From contig MESA01000034.1 of the NCBI GenBank assembly GCA_001770775.1, positions 227,437 through 291,436 on the forward strand: DNA of 64,000 nt, written 5' to 3'. Positions 1 to 8,949 of this stretch are shown piece by piece. This DNA is from Burkholderiales bacterium RIFCSPHIGHO2_12_FULL_63_20. GTDB lineage: Bacteria > Pseudomonadota > Gammaproteobacteria > Burkholderiales > Burkholderiaceae_C. Position numbers and translations under genes: made by a program. The notes under the pieces were generated by a model. That model did not search any database. It was not told where the DNA came from and saw nothing but the letters and a program-made list of their open reading frames with translations. Numbering within the stretch: the stretch's first letter is position 1; each line of letters starts with the position of its first letter.

Positions 1-435
1 CGTTTTCGGTGGCATGCCCAAGGCGCTTCGCGCAAGCGCATCAGCCTCCGTGTTCCGGTGGCGTGGTAGCCAGCGCACGATGCACGGGTCAAAGCGGGCC
101 AGCATCTCCCGCGCCTCGTCAAACAGAGGTGCCAGTCGAGCAATGGGTCGGGCATTGGCTTGCATCAGTTGCGCGACCAACACACTGTTGTCGCTGTACA
201 CCTCCACGCCACAGCCTGTGGCCGGCAAGGTACGCAAGGCGGCCATCACCGCTCGCAACTCGGCTTCGTTGTTACAGCCGATGGTGTGCGTGGCTTGCGA
301 GAGCGTTTGCCTTGTGCCATCGGGGGCGACGACCACGGCGCCCAGCCCCATGCGGCCGGGATTGGGCAGCGCACTGCCGTCGCTATGGATGACCCAGGCG
401 GCGCCGGGCTGGCAATCAGAAGAAGGGGCAGGCAT
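1..435 (-). CDS. RNase H-like protein, 3' end beyond the window
   Basis: An open frame runs from ATG at 435 to base 1 without a stop, giving 145 residues; the C-terminus lies outside the window. The translation carries the RNase H fold signature in order: IHSDGSALPNPG near residue 16 (first catalytic Asp), CNNEAELRAVMAAL near residue 56 (catalytic Glu), VYSDNSVLV near residue 80 (catalytic Asp), and RHRNTEADALA near residue 127 (the His and last Asp). By family it would hydrolyse the RNA strand of RNA/DNA hybrids. It looks like the plant/bacterial RNase H-like or RnhA-related group rather than a close E. coli RnhA copy. No clear Shine-Dalgarno sequence precedes the ATG. The frame on the opposite strand (14-652) is a shadow. 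Confidence 0.8.
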   Translation of the reverse strand, partial: MPAPSSDCQPGAAWVIHSDGSALPNPGRMGLGAVVVAPDGTRQTLSQATHTIGCNNEAELRAVMAALRTLPATGCGVEVYSDNSVLVAQLMQANARPIARLAPLFDEAREMLARFDPCIVRWLPRHRNTEADALARSALGMPPKT

Positions 436-533
436 TGAGAAAAATGATCAGCATGGATGCGGGAGCACAATGCAGGACACAAGTGGTGCGCGCAGCGCGC
501 CAATCGCTTCATTGTCCCCGATAGGATGCGCGC

Positions 534-785
534 ATGAGAATTTTCAGTCTCTTGTCCCTCGTGGTGGTCTTGCTCATCGTGGCCGTGGTGGCCAAGAAGC
601 AGTTGGGCGTCACGCAAGCAACGGCCCCGGCGGCCTCTGCAGCGAGTGGTGAGGCGTCCGCGCCTGTCGCCAACAACCCACAGCAGGCGCGTCAGTTGAC
701 GCAGCAGGTGCAGCAAGATGTCAACCAGCTGATGCAAAGCCGTGGGGGGCAACTCGATCTGGACCTGGACAACAAGCAACCCTGA
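534..785 (+). CDS. Small single-pass membrane protein, unknown function
   Basis: This 83-residue frame begins MRIFSLLSLVVVLLIVAVV, a typical N-terminal membrane anchor (about residues 3-20), followed by KK. The rest is an Ala/Gln-rich hydrophilic tail with a predicted helical stretch (QQARQLTQQVQQDVNQLMQ) near residues 49-67. Positive residues follow the hydrophobic segment, so a cleavable signal peptide and an anchored topology are both possible. It ends 53 bp before the tadA ATG on the same strand and may be cotranscribed with it. I recognise no family. The composition is real-protein-like, and its length and position between two identified genes support a genuine gene. Confidence 0.6.
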   Translation: MRIFSLLSLVVVLLIVAVVAKKQLGVTQATAPAASAASGEASAPVANNPQQARQLTQQVQQDVNQLMQSRGGQLDLDLDNKQP

Positions 786-800
786 GCCCGGTCCCGCTAC

Positions 801-1444
<644 letters not shown>

Positions 1445-1470
1445 GTTTCGCAGGCTGTAGCAAGGCGAAA

Positions 1471-1498
1471 AAAAAGGAGTCCCGAAGGACTCCTTTTT
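1471..1498. terminator. Bidirectional intrinsic terminator between tadA and ETF-QO gene
   Basis: A perfect inverted repeat has AAAAAGGAGTCC at 1471-1482, a CGAA loop, and the complementary arm at 1487-1498. The A-rich left flank and T-rich right flank give a U-tract for transcripts from either side, which fits the two convergent genes. Confidence 0.9.
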
Positions 1499-1506
1499 GC
1501 TGTGCA

Positions 1507-3192
1507 TTACATGCCAGCGTAGTTCGGGCCGCCACCGCCTTCAGGCGTGACCCAGACGATGTTCTGAGTCGGGTCCTTGATGTCGCAGGTCTTGCAGTGC
1601 ACGCAGTTCTGGGCGTTGATCACCAGGCGGTCGCTGTTGTCATCGTTTTTCACGAACTCGTACACGCCAGCCGGGCAGTAGCGCGACTCGGGACCGGCGA
1701 ACTTGGCAAGGTTCACGTTCACGGGCACCGACGCATCCTTGAGCGTCAGGTGAGCAGGCTGGTGCTCTTCGTGGTTCGTGTTGGAGATGAACACCGAGCT
1801 CAGGCGATCGAAGGTGATCTTGCCATCGGGCTTCGGATATTCGATCTTGGGCATCGACGCGGCAGGCTGCAGATAGGTGTGATCGGCGGCGGTGCGGTGG
1901 ATGGTCCAGGGTGGCGACTTGACGCCCAGCTTGGGCAGCAGCCAGTGCTCGATGCCGGTCATGATCATGCCGACGTACATGCCCTTCTTGAACCACTGCT
2001 TGAAGTTCTTGGACGTGTCCAGCTCTTCCTTCAGCCAGCTCTTCTCGAACGAAGCAGGGTAGGCGCTCAGCTCGTCGTGCTGACGCTCGGCGTTCAGGGC
2101 GTCGAAGATGGCGTCGGCGCACAGCATGCCGGTCTTCATGGCGGCGTGCGAGCCCTTGATGCGGGCGGCGTTCAGGTAACCGGCGTCACAGCCAACCAGG
2201 GCACCGCCCGGGAACACGGTCTTGGGCAGCGACAGGATGCCACCGGCCGTGATGGCGCGGGCACCGTAGCTCAGGCGCTTGGCGCCTTCCAGGATGGGCT
2301 TGATGCTGGGGTGGGTCTTCCAGCGCTGCATTTCCTCGAAGGGGCTCAGCCAGGGGTTCTTGTAGTCCAGGCCGGTCACAAAGCCGAGGGTGACCTTGTT
2401 GCCTTCCAGGTGGTACAGGAAGCCGCCGCCGTAGGTCTGCGTGTCCATGGGCCAACCGGCGGTGTGCACCACCAGGCCAGGCTGTGCCTTGGCCGGGTCG
2501 ATTTCCCACAGTTCCTTGATGCCGATGGCGTAGCTCTGCGGATCCTTGCCAGCGTCCAGCTTGAACTTGGCGATCAGCTGCTTGCCCAGGTGGCCACGGG
2601 CGCCTTCGGCGAAGATGGTGTACTTGCCCAGCAGCTCCATGCCCAGCTGGAAGTTGTCGGTGGGCTCACCGGTCTTGTCGACGCCCATGTTGCCGGTGGC
2701 CACGCCCTTGACGGAGCCATCGTCGTTGTACAGCACTTCAGCGGCTGCGAAGCCGGGGAAGATTTCCACGCCCAGGCTCTCGGCCTGTTGCGCCAGCCAG
2801 CGGGTGACGGCACCCAGGCTGATCACGTAGTTGCCGTGGTTGTGGAAGTTGTTGGGGATCAGGGCCTGAGGCGTGGCCATGGCGCCCGTTTCGGTCAGCA
2901 CCAGCACCTGGTCAGCTGTGACGGGCTGGTTCAGGGGCGCGCCCAGTTCCTTCCAGTTGGGGAACAACTCGCTCATGGCGATCGGGTCCATCACGGCGCC
3001 CGAGAGAATGTGTGCGCCAGGCTCGGAGCCCTTTTCCAGCACCACAACGTTGACTTCCTTGCCGGCTTTCTCGGCGAGTTGCTTCAGACGGATGGCGGTG
3101 GACAGGCCAGCAGGGCCAGCGCCAACGATCACGACGTCATATTCCATCGACTCGCGGGGGCCAAACTGCTCAAGGATTTCCTGGGGCGTCAT
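1507..3192 (-). CDS. Electron transfer flavoprotein-ubiquinone oxidoreductase
   Basis: ETF-QO passes electrons from reduced ETF, fed by acyl-CoA dehydrogenases, into membrane ubiquinone. The 561-residue protein starts at ATG 3192, preceded by GAAGGA at a good distance; the longer open frame (to 3291) has no such support. It begins with an FAD-binding Rossmann motif, VVIVGAGPAGLSTA, near residue 21, and ends with a 4Fe-4S ferredoxin-like region containing YCPAGVYEF and NCVHCKTCDIKDPTQ, the cysteine spacing typical of ETF-QO. Length matches the family (about 550-600). It is divergent from a short-chain dehydrogenase and near a thioesterase and CoA-transferase genes, consistent with fatty acid or polyhydroxyalkanoate catabolism. 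Confidence 0.95.
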   Translation of the reverse strand: MTPQEILEQFGPRESMEYDVVIVGAGPAGLSTAIRLKQLAEKAGKEVNVVVLEKGSEPGAHILSGAVMDPIAMSELFPNWKELGAPLNQPVTADQVLVLTETGAMATPQALIPNNFHNHGNYVISLGAVTRWLAQQAESLGVEIFPGFAAAEVLYNDDGSVKGVATGNMGVDKTGEPTDNFQLGMELLGKYTIFAEGARGHLGKQLIAKFKLDAGKDPQSYAIGIKELWEIDPAKAQPGLVVHTAGWPMDTQTYGGGFLYHLEGNKVTLGFVTGLDYKNPWLSPFEEMQRWKTHPSIKPILEGAKRLSYGARAITAGGILSLPKTVFPGGALVGCDAGYLNAARIKGSHAAMKTGMLCADAIFDALNAERQHDELSAYPASFEKSWLKEELDTSKNFKQWFKKGMYVGMIMTGIEHWLLPKLGVKSPPWTIHRTAADHTYLQPAASMPKIEYPKPDGKITFDRLSSVFISNTNHEEHQPAHLTLKDASVPVNVNLAKFAGPESRYCPAGVYEFVKNDDNSDRLVINAQNCVHCKTCDIKDPTQNIVWVTPEGGGGPNYAGM

Positions 3193-3264
3193 CGTGATTC
3201 CTTCTGTTTTGACAAACAGCGTGCTGTTGTTATCGATCAAAACGTGGATTCTATTCTGCGGAAG

Positions 3265-3303
3265 TGCAAAAATTCCTTGCCAGTTAGGCAAGGCAGTTTT
3301 GCA
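3265..3303. promoter_or_regulatory. 39-bp extended palindrome, probable operator
   Basis: The arms read TGCAAAA (3265-3271) and CCTTGCC (3275-3281), mirrored after a 5-base centre by GGCAAGG (3287-3293) and TTTTGCA (3297-3303). Both pairs are perfect and the unmatched 3-base spacers are the same length. The site lies in the divergent gap, 73-111 bp upstream of the ETF-QO start. Such symmetry suggests a dimeric or tetrameric regulator binding DNA rather than a terminator; the regulator is unknown. Confidence 0.55.
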
Positions 3304-3305
3304 TT

Positions 3306-3318
3306 GTTGCAGTGCAAC
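3306..3318. promoter_or_regulatory. 13-bp palindrome GTTGCAGTGCAAC, possible operator
   Basis: A perfect palindrome with a single central base sits two bases after the 39-bp palindrome and 102 bp before the SDR start. TGCA-containing palindromes of this type resemble sites I associate with PhaR-like regulators of polyhydroxyalkanoate metabolism. That assignment is from memory and tentative. Confidence 0.4.
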
Positions 3319-3419
3319 TCAGGGTAATCCCGCGTATTGTGTGATTCCGTATTTGACGCGTCAGACCGGCGAAGATGGCGTGCTAAGGTTTCCGCACCCA
3401 TCACGAAGGATCTGTTCCC

Positions 3420-4205
3420 ATGAGTTACACACTTGATCTATCGGGCCGCGTGGCCCTGATCACCGGCGCGTCCAGCGGCCTGGGGACACAGTTTGCGCGC
3501 ACCCTGGCGGAAGCGGGCGCGGCGGTCGTGCTGGGTGGGCGGCGGATGGAGCGACTCAAGGACCTGCGCTCAGAGATTGAGGCGGCCGGTGGCGAGGCAC
3601 ATGTTGTCTCGCTGGACGTGACCAGCGTGGACAGCATCAAGTCGGCCGTGGCGCATGCCGAGACCGAAGTTGGTCCCATCGACATCCTGATCAACAACTC
3701 CGGGGTAAGCACCACGGAGCGTCTGGTAGACGTCACGGAGGACGGTTTCGATCATGTCTTTGGCACCAATACCCGCGGCGCCTTCTTCATGGCCCAGGAG
3801 GTGGCCAAACGCATGCTGGCACGTGCAAAGGGGGCGGCTCCAGGGGTCTTCGCCGGTGGACGCATCATCAACATCGCGTCGGCAGCCGGTTTGCGAACGC
3901 TGCCTCAGATTGGTGTGTATTGCATGAGCAAGGCTGCGGTCATTCACATGACCAAGGTGATGGCAGCCGAGTGGGGCCGCTTCGGCATCACCACCAATGC
4001 CGTGTGTCCGGGCTACATCGATACCGAGATCAACCACCACCATTGGGAGACCGAAGGCGGGCAGAAGCTGATCAAGATGCTACCGCGCCAGCGCGTGGGA
4101 CGCCCTCAGGATCTCGATGCCTTGTTGGTGATGCTGTGTTCGGCGCAGAGTGATTTCATCAACGGCGCGATCATTTCGGCCGACGATGGTATGGCGGCGT
4201 CCTGA
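3420..4205 (+). CDS. Short-chain dehydrogenase/reductase (SDR) family oxidoreductase
   Basis: This 261-residue cytoplasmic NAD(P)-dependent oxidoreductase has all the classical SDR elements: cofactor loop TGASSGLG (residues 15-22), NNSG (92-95), and the catalytic tetrad Asn117, Ser154, Tyr167 and Lys171 (YCMSK). The pair GRR at 40-42 after beta-strand 2 hints at NADP preference. The start is ATG 3420 with AAGGA upstream. The substrate cannot be read from sequence; its position beside ETF-QO, a thioesterase and a CoA-transferase suggests a hydroxyacyl or ketoacyl compound. It is 87 bp upstream of the thioesterase gene and may share its transcript. It is not obviously PhaB or 3-hydroxybutyrate dehydrogenase. 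Confidence 0.88.
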   Translation: MSYTLDLSGRVALITGASSGLGTQFARTLAEAGAAVVLGGRRMERLKDLRSEIEAAGGEAHVVSLDVTSVDSIKSAVAHAETEVGPIDILINNSGVSTTERLVDVTEDGFDHVFGTNTRGAFFMAQEVAKRMLARAKGAAPGVFAGGRIINIASAAGLRTLPQIGVYCMSKAAVIHMTKVMAAEWGRFGITTNAVCPGYIDTEINHHHWETEGGQKLIKMLPRQRVGRPQDLDALLVMLCSAQSDFINGAIISADDGMAAS

Positions 4206-4292
4206 GCTTGAATACGCGTCGCACGCCCGCATCTGGGCAAGTTGCGCAGCAGCTTTGCTGAACCCCACTGAACCGACATCTGAACCGACACC

Positions 4293-4763
4293 ATGCGATT
4301 GGACATTCCCGAACACAAGATCCTGGTCCATGAAACCGCCTTGCCCATTCTGTGGGGGGACATGGACAGCCTGGGTCACGTCAACAACACCATCTACTTC
4401 AAGTACATGGAGCAGGCCCGGGTGACCTGGATCGAGGCCATGACCGGTAGCCTCACCGAGGCCAAAGAGGGCCCGGTGATCGCCAATGCGTTTTTCAACT
4501 TCTACCAGCCGCTGGTGTTTCCTGGTGACCTGGTCGTGAAGCTGTATGTGGCCTCGCCGGGACGTACGAGCATCGACACCTTCGTGACCATTGAGCGGCG
4601 GGACGAACCGGGGCAGCACTATGCTGCCGGCGGCGCCACACTCGTCTGGGTGAGCAACGAAGACGGTCGGCCGGTGCCTCTGCCCGAGCCCATCCGAGCT
4701 TTGCAAGGCAAACTGCCGGCTTTGCCGAGTGCTGACAAACCACCTGCGTTGCCAAACCCTTGA
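4293..4763 (+). CDS. Acyl-CoA thioesterase, 4HBT/YbgC-FcbC family
   Basis: This 156-residue hotdog-fold protein carries WGDMDSLGHVNNTIYFKYME near residues 21-40, the signature of the 4-hydroxybenzoyl-CoA thioesterase superfamily; the second Asp of DMD (residue 25) is the expected catalytic acid. Family members hydrolyse acyl-CoA thioesters. Length is typical (130-160). No good ribosome binding site precedes ATG 4293; instead the start is preceded by three imperfect copies of CTGAACC-containing 10-12-mers (4258-4291). Its neighbours are an SDR upstream and CoA-transferase genes 118 bp downstream, which fits acyl-CoA turnover. Substrate chain length is unknown. Confidence 0.85.
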   Translation: MRLDIPEHKILVHETALPILWGDMDSLGHVNNTIYFKYMEQARVTWIEAMTGSLTEAKEGPVIANAFFNFYQPLVFPGDLVVKLYVASPGRTSIDTFVTIERRDEPGQHYAAGGATLVWVSNEDGRPVPLPEPIRALQGKLPALPSADKPPALPNP

Positions 4764-4881
4764 AGGTTCGCCTTGAAGGTTCGGCATTTTCAAGGGATGT
4801 CTGGTTTTTTGTGACATCCCGGTGTACGCTTTCATTGCTGCAATGCAGCATAAACAACCCCCGTTGCCAAGGAGTGAGTGG

Positions 4882-5589
4882 ATGAACAAGGTCTATCCCG
4901 ACGCCGCCAGTGCGCTGGCTGGGATCGTCAAAGACGGGCAGTTGCTCGCAGTAGGGGGCTTCGGCCTGTGTGGGATCCCGGAAGCGCTGATCGATGCCTT
5001 GCAGGCATCTGGCGTCAAGGATCTGACCGTCATCTCCAACAACGCGGGCGTGGACGGCTTTGGCCTGGGCAAGTTGCTCAACACCCGCCAGATCAAGAAG
5101 ATGATCTCCAGCTACGTGGGCGAGAACAAGGAGTTCGAGCGCCAGTACCTGGCCGGTGAGCTGGAACTCGAATTCACGCCCCAAGGCACGCTGGCCGAGA
5201 AGCTGCGCGCTGGGGGCGCTGGCATTCCCGCCTTCTTCACCAAGACCGGTGTGGGCACCCTGGTGGCCGAAGGCAAGGAAACCCGCGAGTTCGATGGCGA
5301 GGTCTATGTCATGGAGCGCGCACTGGTGCCCGAGGTGGCCCTGGTCAAAGCCTGGAAGGCCGACAAGTCGGGCAACCTGATCTTCCGCCGCACCGCACGC
5401 AACTTCAACCCGGCCGCCGCCATGGCGGGCAAGGTCACGATCGTGGAAGTGGAAGAAGTGGTCGAGACGGGCAGCTTCGACCCCGATGCCGTGCACCTGC
5501 CGGGCATCTACGTGCACCGCATCGTGCTCAACACCACCCCCGAGAAGCGCATTGAAAAGCGCACCCTTCGTGAAACTGCTGGAGCCTGA
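4882..5589 (+). CDS. scoA: 3-oxoacid CoA-transferase subunit A
   Basis: Subunit A of a two-chain CoA-transferase, most like succinyl-CoA:3-ketoacid CoA-transferase, which activates acetoacetate to acetoacetyl-CoA. The 235-residue protein has the glycine-rich GGFGLCGIP loop (25-33) and the [12 protein letters not shown] region of family I transferases. Start choice: ATG 4882 has AAGGAG eight bases upstream; the open frame back to 4822 adds 20 unlikely residues. The stop is two bases before the subunit B start, so the chains are translationally coupled. The expected role is ketone-body or polyhydroxybutyrate breakdown. An acetate or adipate CoA-transferase cannot be excluded from sequence alone. 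Confidence 0.9.
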   Translation: MNKVYPDAASALAGIVKDGQLLAVGGFGLCGIPEALIDALQASGVKDLTVISNNAGVDGFGLGKLLNTRQIKKMISSYVGENKEFERQYLAGELELEFTPQGTLAEKLRAGGAGIPAFFTKTGVGTLVAEGKETREFDGEVYVMERALVPEVALVKAWKADKSGNLIFRRTARNFNPAAAMAGKVTIVEVEEVVETGSFDPDAVHLPGIYVHRIVLNTTPEKRIEKRTLRETAGA

Positions 5590-5591
5590 CC

Positions 5592-6236
5592 ATGCCCTGG
5601 ACCCATGACGAAATGGCGGCGCGTGCCGCACAGGAACTGCAAGACGGCTTCTACGTGAACCTGGGCATCGGCCTGCCGACCTTGGTGGCCAACCATGTGG
5701 CCCCCGACATCGACGTGTGGCTGCAGTCTGAAAACGGCATGTTGGGCATCGGCCCCTTCCCGACCGAGGCCGAAGTGGACGCCGACCTGATCAACGCGGG
5801 CAAGCAGACCGTGACCGTGTTGCCGGGCTCGTCGATCTTCGGCTCGCACGAGAGCTTCGCGATGATCCGCGGTGGCAAGATCAACCTGTCCATCCTGGGG
5901 GCCATGCAGGTGTCCGAGAAGGGTGACCTGGCCAACTGGATGATCCCAGGCAAGATGGTCAAAGGCATGGGTGGTGCCATGGACCTGGTGGCTGGCGTCA
6001 AGCGCGTGGTGGTGCTGATGGAGCACAGCGCCAAGAACGGCGAGCACAAGTTGCTGCAGCAATGCTCGCTGCCGCTCACCGGTGTGGGCGTGGTCGATCG
6101 CATCATCACCGAGTTGTGCGTGCTCGACGTGACGCCCGAAGGTTTCAAGTGTGTGGAACTGGCACCGGGTGTGACGCCGGAAGAGATCCGCACCAAGACC
6201 GGGGCACACGTGCACCTGTCGCATCTCGAAGCCTGA
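5592..6236 (+). CDS. scoB: 3-oxoacid CoA-transferase subunit B
   Basis: Subunit B (214 residues) supplies the catalytic glutamate that forms the enzyme-CoA thioester: SENG with Glu47, followed by [15 protein letters not shown] near residue 21 is also family-typical. It starts two bases after subunit A and is followed by a strong terminator at 6284-6307, so scoAB ends its transcript here. Together with the upstream thioesterase and ETF-QO, it suggests the locus handles short acyl-CoA or ketone-body carbon. Confidence 0.92.
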   Translation: MPWTHDEMAARAAQELQDGFYVNLGIGLPTLVANHVAPDIDVWLQSENGMLGIGPFPTEAEVDADLINAGKQTVTVLPGSSIFGSHESFAMIRGGKINLSILGAMQVSEKGDLANWMIPGKMVKGMGGAMDLVAGVKRVVVLMEHSAKNGEHKLLQQCSLPLTGVGVVDRIITELCVLDVTPEGFKCVELAPGVTPEEIRTKTGAHVHLSHLEA

Positions 6237-6283
6237 TGAGGCGCTGACAGCGCGGCGCCTTCGGGTGCCTGCCGTCGACACTG

Positions 6284-6307
6284 AGGCTGCCTGCGGGCAG
6301 CCTTTTT
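6284..6307 (+). terminator. Intrinsic terminator after scoB
   Basis: AGGCTGCC (6284-6291), loop TGCG, GGCAGCCT (6296-6303), then T residues to 6307. It closes the scoAB transcript. The rmuC -10 candidate follows within 18 bases. Confidence 0.9.
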
Positions 6308-6324
6308 CATGCGCGTGCGTCTGA

Positions 6325-6330
6325 CACAAT
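6325..6330 (+). promoter_or_regulatory. Candidate -10 box placing the rmuC transcript start at the ATG
   Basis: CACAAT ends seven bases before the rmuC ATG (6338), and no Shine-Dalgarno sequence is present. If this hexamer is used, the mRNA would be leaderless. No convincing -35 is visible because the region overlaps the scoB terminator. Confidence 0.35.
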
Positions 6331-6337
6331 CGCGGCC

Positions 6338-7825
6338 ATGAACTGGATCAACCTTGCGCTCTTGCTGCTCAATCTGGCCCTGCTGTTGTGGCTGGCTCTG
6401 AGGCCCGCCCGCTCTGACGACGCTGCCCTTGTGAAACTGGGGGCCGATATGGATGCGCAATGGCGCCAGCGCTCGGAGCAGTTGAGCCGTGAGTTGCGCG
6501 ACGAGGTTGCGCGCAGCGCCGTCGGCACCCGTCAGGAGCTGGGCGCGTCGCTCGCCCTGTTCCAGCAAACCTCGCTGGCCCAGCATGGCGACACCACCCG
6601 CACCCAGAACGAACAGCTCGACAGCTTCCGTGTCCAACTGGCAGGCTTTCAGCAATCCTTGGTGGACAGCCAGCGCGACAGCATGCAGCAGCAGTCACAG
6701 CAAGGCCTGGCCTTGCGAGAAGCTCAGGCCGTGAGCCTGGCGCGTTTCACCGAAGCCCAGGAGGCCGCTTTGCGCCGTCTGGGGGAGGGCGTGGCTGAGC
6801 AACTGCGCGTGCTATCGGACGCCAACGAGCGCCGTCTGAACGATGTGCGACTGACGGTCGAGACACGTTTGCAGGCACTGCAGGCCGACAACGAGAAAAA
6901 GCTGGAGCAGATGCGCCAGACCGTCGACGAGAAGCTCCATGCGACGCTGGAGGCCCGTCTGGGCGAGAGCTTCAAGCAGGTGGCCGAACGCCTGGAACAG
7001 GTGCACCGCGGCCTGGGCGACATGCAGCGTCTGGCCAGCGATGTGGGCTCGCTCAACCGCGTGCTCAACAACGTCAAGACCCGCGGCATTTTTGGCGAGG
7101 TGCAGTTGGCGGGCCTGCTGGAGCAGGTGTTCACGCCGGAGCAGTACGCGGTCAACGTCGAGACGGTGCCGGGCAGTGGCGCGAGGGTGGAGTTCGCCAT
7201 TCGCCTGCCGGGGCAGGGCGGGGTAGACGGCGCACCGGTGTGGTTGCCCATCGACGCCAAGTTTCCTCGCGAAGACTACGAGCGTTTGCTGGAAGCGCAC
7301 GACCGGGCTGATGCGCTCGGCGTCGAATCAGCCGCCAAGGCACTGGAGTTGCGCTTGCGTCAGGAGGCGCGGACGATTCGTGACAAATACCTGGCCCCAC
7401 CGCACACGGCCGATTTCGCCATCTTGTTCGTGCCCACCGAGGGGCTGTACGCCGAGGCCTTGCGCCGCCCTGGGTTGGTCGAAGCCATGCAGCGCGAATG
7501 CCGCGTGATGTTGGCTGGCCCGACCACCTTGCTGGCCACGCTCAACAGCCTGCAGATGGGGTTTCGCACCCTGGCGCTGGAGAAGCGCTCGTCCGAGGTC
7601 TGGCAGGTGCTGGGTGCGGTCAAGACCGAGTTCGGCAAGTTTGGCGATGTGCTGGCCAAGACCCGCAAGAAACTGGACGAAGCCAGCAACACGATCTCGT
7701 CGGTGGAGACGCGCACTCGCGTCATGGGCCGGGCGCTCAAGCAGGTCGAAGCCATGCCGGATGCCCAGACGCAGGCCTTGTTGCCTGGCGAAACTGACCT
7801 CATTGACGAAGCACCTCAGGATTGA
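6338..7825 (+). CDS. rmuC: DNA recombination protein RmuC
   Basis: RmuC limits inversions at short inverted repeats and carries a PD-(D/E)XK-like nuclease domain. The 495-residue protein begins with a membrane anchor (about residues 3-21, rich in Leu), continues as a long coiled coil rich in Glu, Gln and Arg (about 40-220), and then the conserved RmuC domain, with LNNVKTRGIFGEVQL near 244, LPIDAKFPREDYERL near 305 and FVPTEGLYAEAL near 366. Length agrees with E. coli RmuC (about 475). It converges with hemH across a 26-bp gap with no visible terminator. Confidence 0.93.
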   Translation: MNWINLALLLLNLALLLWLALRPARSDDAALVKLGADMDAQWRQRSEQLSRELRDEVARSAVGTRQELGASLALFQQTSLAQHGDTTRTQNEQLDSFRVQLAGFQQSLVDSQRDSMQQQSQQGLALREAQAVSLARFTEAQEAALRRLGEGVAEQLRVLSDANERRLNDVRLTVETRLQALQADNEKKLEQMRQTVDEKLHATLEARLGESFKQVAERLEQVHRGLGDMQRLASDVGSLNRVLNNVKTRGIFGEVQLAGLLEQVFTPEQYAVNVETVPGSGARVEFAIRLPGQGGVDGAPVWLPIDAKFPREDYERLLEAHDRADALGVESAAKALELRLRQEARTIRDKYLAPPHTADFAILFVPTEGLYAEALRRPGLVEAMQRECRVMLAGPTTLLATLNSLQMGFRTLALEKRSSEVWQVLGAVKTEFGKFGDVLAKTRKKLDEASNTISSVETRTRVMGRALKQVEAMPDAQTQALLPGETDLIDEAPQD

Positions 7826-7851
7826 GGCGGCTGCGTGCAAGCCGTGATTGC

Positions 7852-8949
7852 TCAGTCTTTGGCGCCTGTCGCCAGCGCGCGGTCTCGCTGGCGGCTGAGC
7901 GTGTCGGCCGATGGGAGCTGTTCCTTGCGCGTGGGCCAGCCTTGCAGATGCTGCTCGACCAGTTGGCCCAAGGCACGCATCCAGTCCAGTTGATCGTTAA
8001 GGCAGGGAATGTAATGGAAGGTCTTGCCGCCGCTGCCCAGGAAGGCGGCCTGACCCTCCATGGCGATCTCTTCCAGGGTTTCAATGCAGTCTGAAACGAA
8101 GCCCGGGCAGATGACATCCACGCGCTCGGTGCCGGCCTTGGCCAAGGCGTGCAAGGTGGGCTCCGTGTAGGGCTCCAGCCACTTGGCCTTGCCAAAGCGG
8201 CTCTGAAACGTGACCACGTACTGATCAGCGCTCAGCCCCAGGCGTTCGGCCAGCAAGCGGCCCGTCTTGAGGCATTCACAGTGGTAAGGATCGCCCAGAT
8301 CGAGCGTTCGTCGCGGCATGCCATGGAAGCTCATCACCAGCTTGCCGCCGGTGCCGTTTTCTTGCCAGTGGCGGCGCACGGATTTGGCCAGTGCGTCCAA
8401 ATAACCGGGGTCGTCATGGAAACGGTTGATGTGACGCAGCTCAGGCAGCAGACGGGTTTCGCGTCCCCAGGCGAACACCTCATCCATCACACTGGCGGTG
8501 GTGGCACCTGAATACTGCGGGTACAAGGGCACGACCAAGATGCGGGTGGCACCCTCAGCCTTGAGGGCGCTCAGGGCTTTGCCAATGGCTGGCTCCCCGT
8601 AGCGCATCGCGTGGCGCACCAGCACCTGATGACCCATCTCGCCCAGAAAGCCCTGCAGCAGTTTGGTTTGCTTTTCGGTCCAGACGCGCAGTGGCGAACC
8701 GTCCGACGTCCAGATGCTGGCGTACTTTGCGGCAGATTTCCGTGGCCGCACGCGCAAGATGATGCCGTGCAGGATGGGCTTCCACAGCAAGCGTGGGATC
8801 TCGACGACACGCGAGTCGCTCAGAAACTGGCCCAGGTAGCGGCGTAGGGCTGGGGCCGTGGGGGCCTCCGGGGTGCCGAGATTGACGAGCAAGACGCCAG
8901 TGCGGGGGACTTGCCCGTGGCGAAAGGCGGGTTCTGGCTGGGTGCTCAT
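7852..8949 (-). CDS. hemH: Ferrochelatase
   Basis: HemH inserts ferrous iron into protoporphyrin IX in the last step of heme b synthesis. The 365-residue protein has GVLLVNLGTPEAP near residue 18, PLYPQYSGATTASV near 142 (active-site loop), SFHGMPRR near 209 (the catalytic His), and CPGFVSDCIETLEEI near 281, all hallmarks of bacterial ferrochelatases. Its ATG overlaps the stop of the upstream hybrid kinase by four bases, so translation is probably coupled. This is an unusual partner for a heme gene. It ends convergent with rmuC. Confidence 0.96.
   Translation of the reverse strand: MSTQPEPAFRHGQVPRTGVLLVNLGTPEAPTAPALRRYLGQFLSDSRVVEIPRLLWKPILHGIILRVRPRKSAAKYASIWTSDGSPLRVWTEKQTKLLQGFLGEMGHQVLVRHAMRYGEPAIGKALSALKAEGATRILVVPLYPQYSGATTASVMDEVFAWGRETRLLPELRHINRFHDDPGYLDALAKSVRRHWQENGTGGKLVMSFHGMPRRTLDLGDPYHCECLKTGRLLAERLGLSADQYVVTFQSRFGKAKWLEPYTEPTLHALAKAGTERVDVICPGFVSDCIETLEEIAMEGQAAFLGSGGKTFHYIPCLNDQLDWMRALGQLVEQHLQGWPTRKEQLPSADTLSRQRDRALATGAKD

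Noticed and set aside
1597-3327. 576-residue plus-strand frame opposite ETF-QO
   Set aside because: The true gene is on the minus strand with clear FAD and FeS motifs; the plus frame is low-complexity Gly/Val/His/Gln-rich and has no family features. It is a codon-bias shadow.
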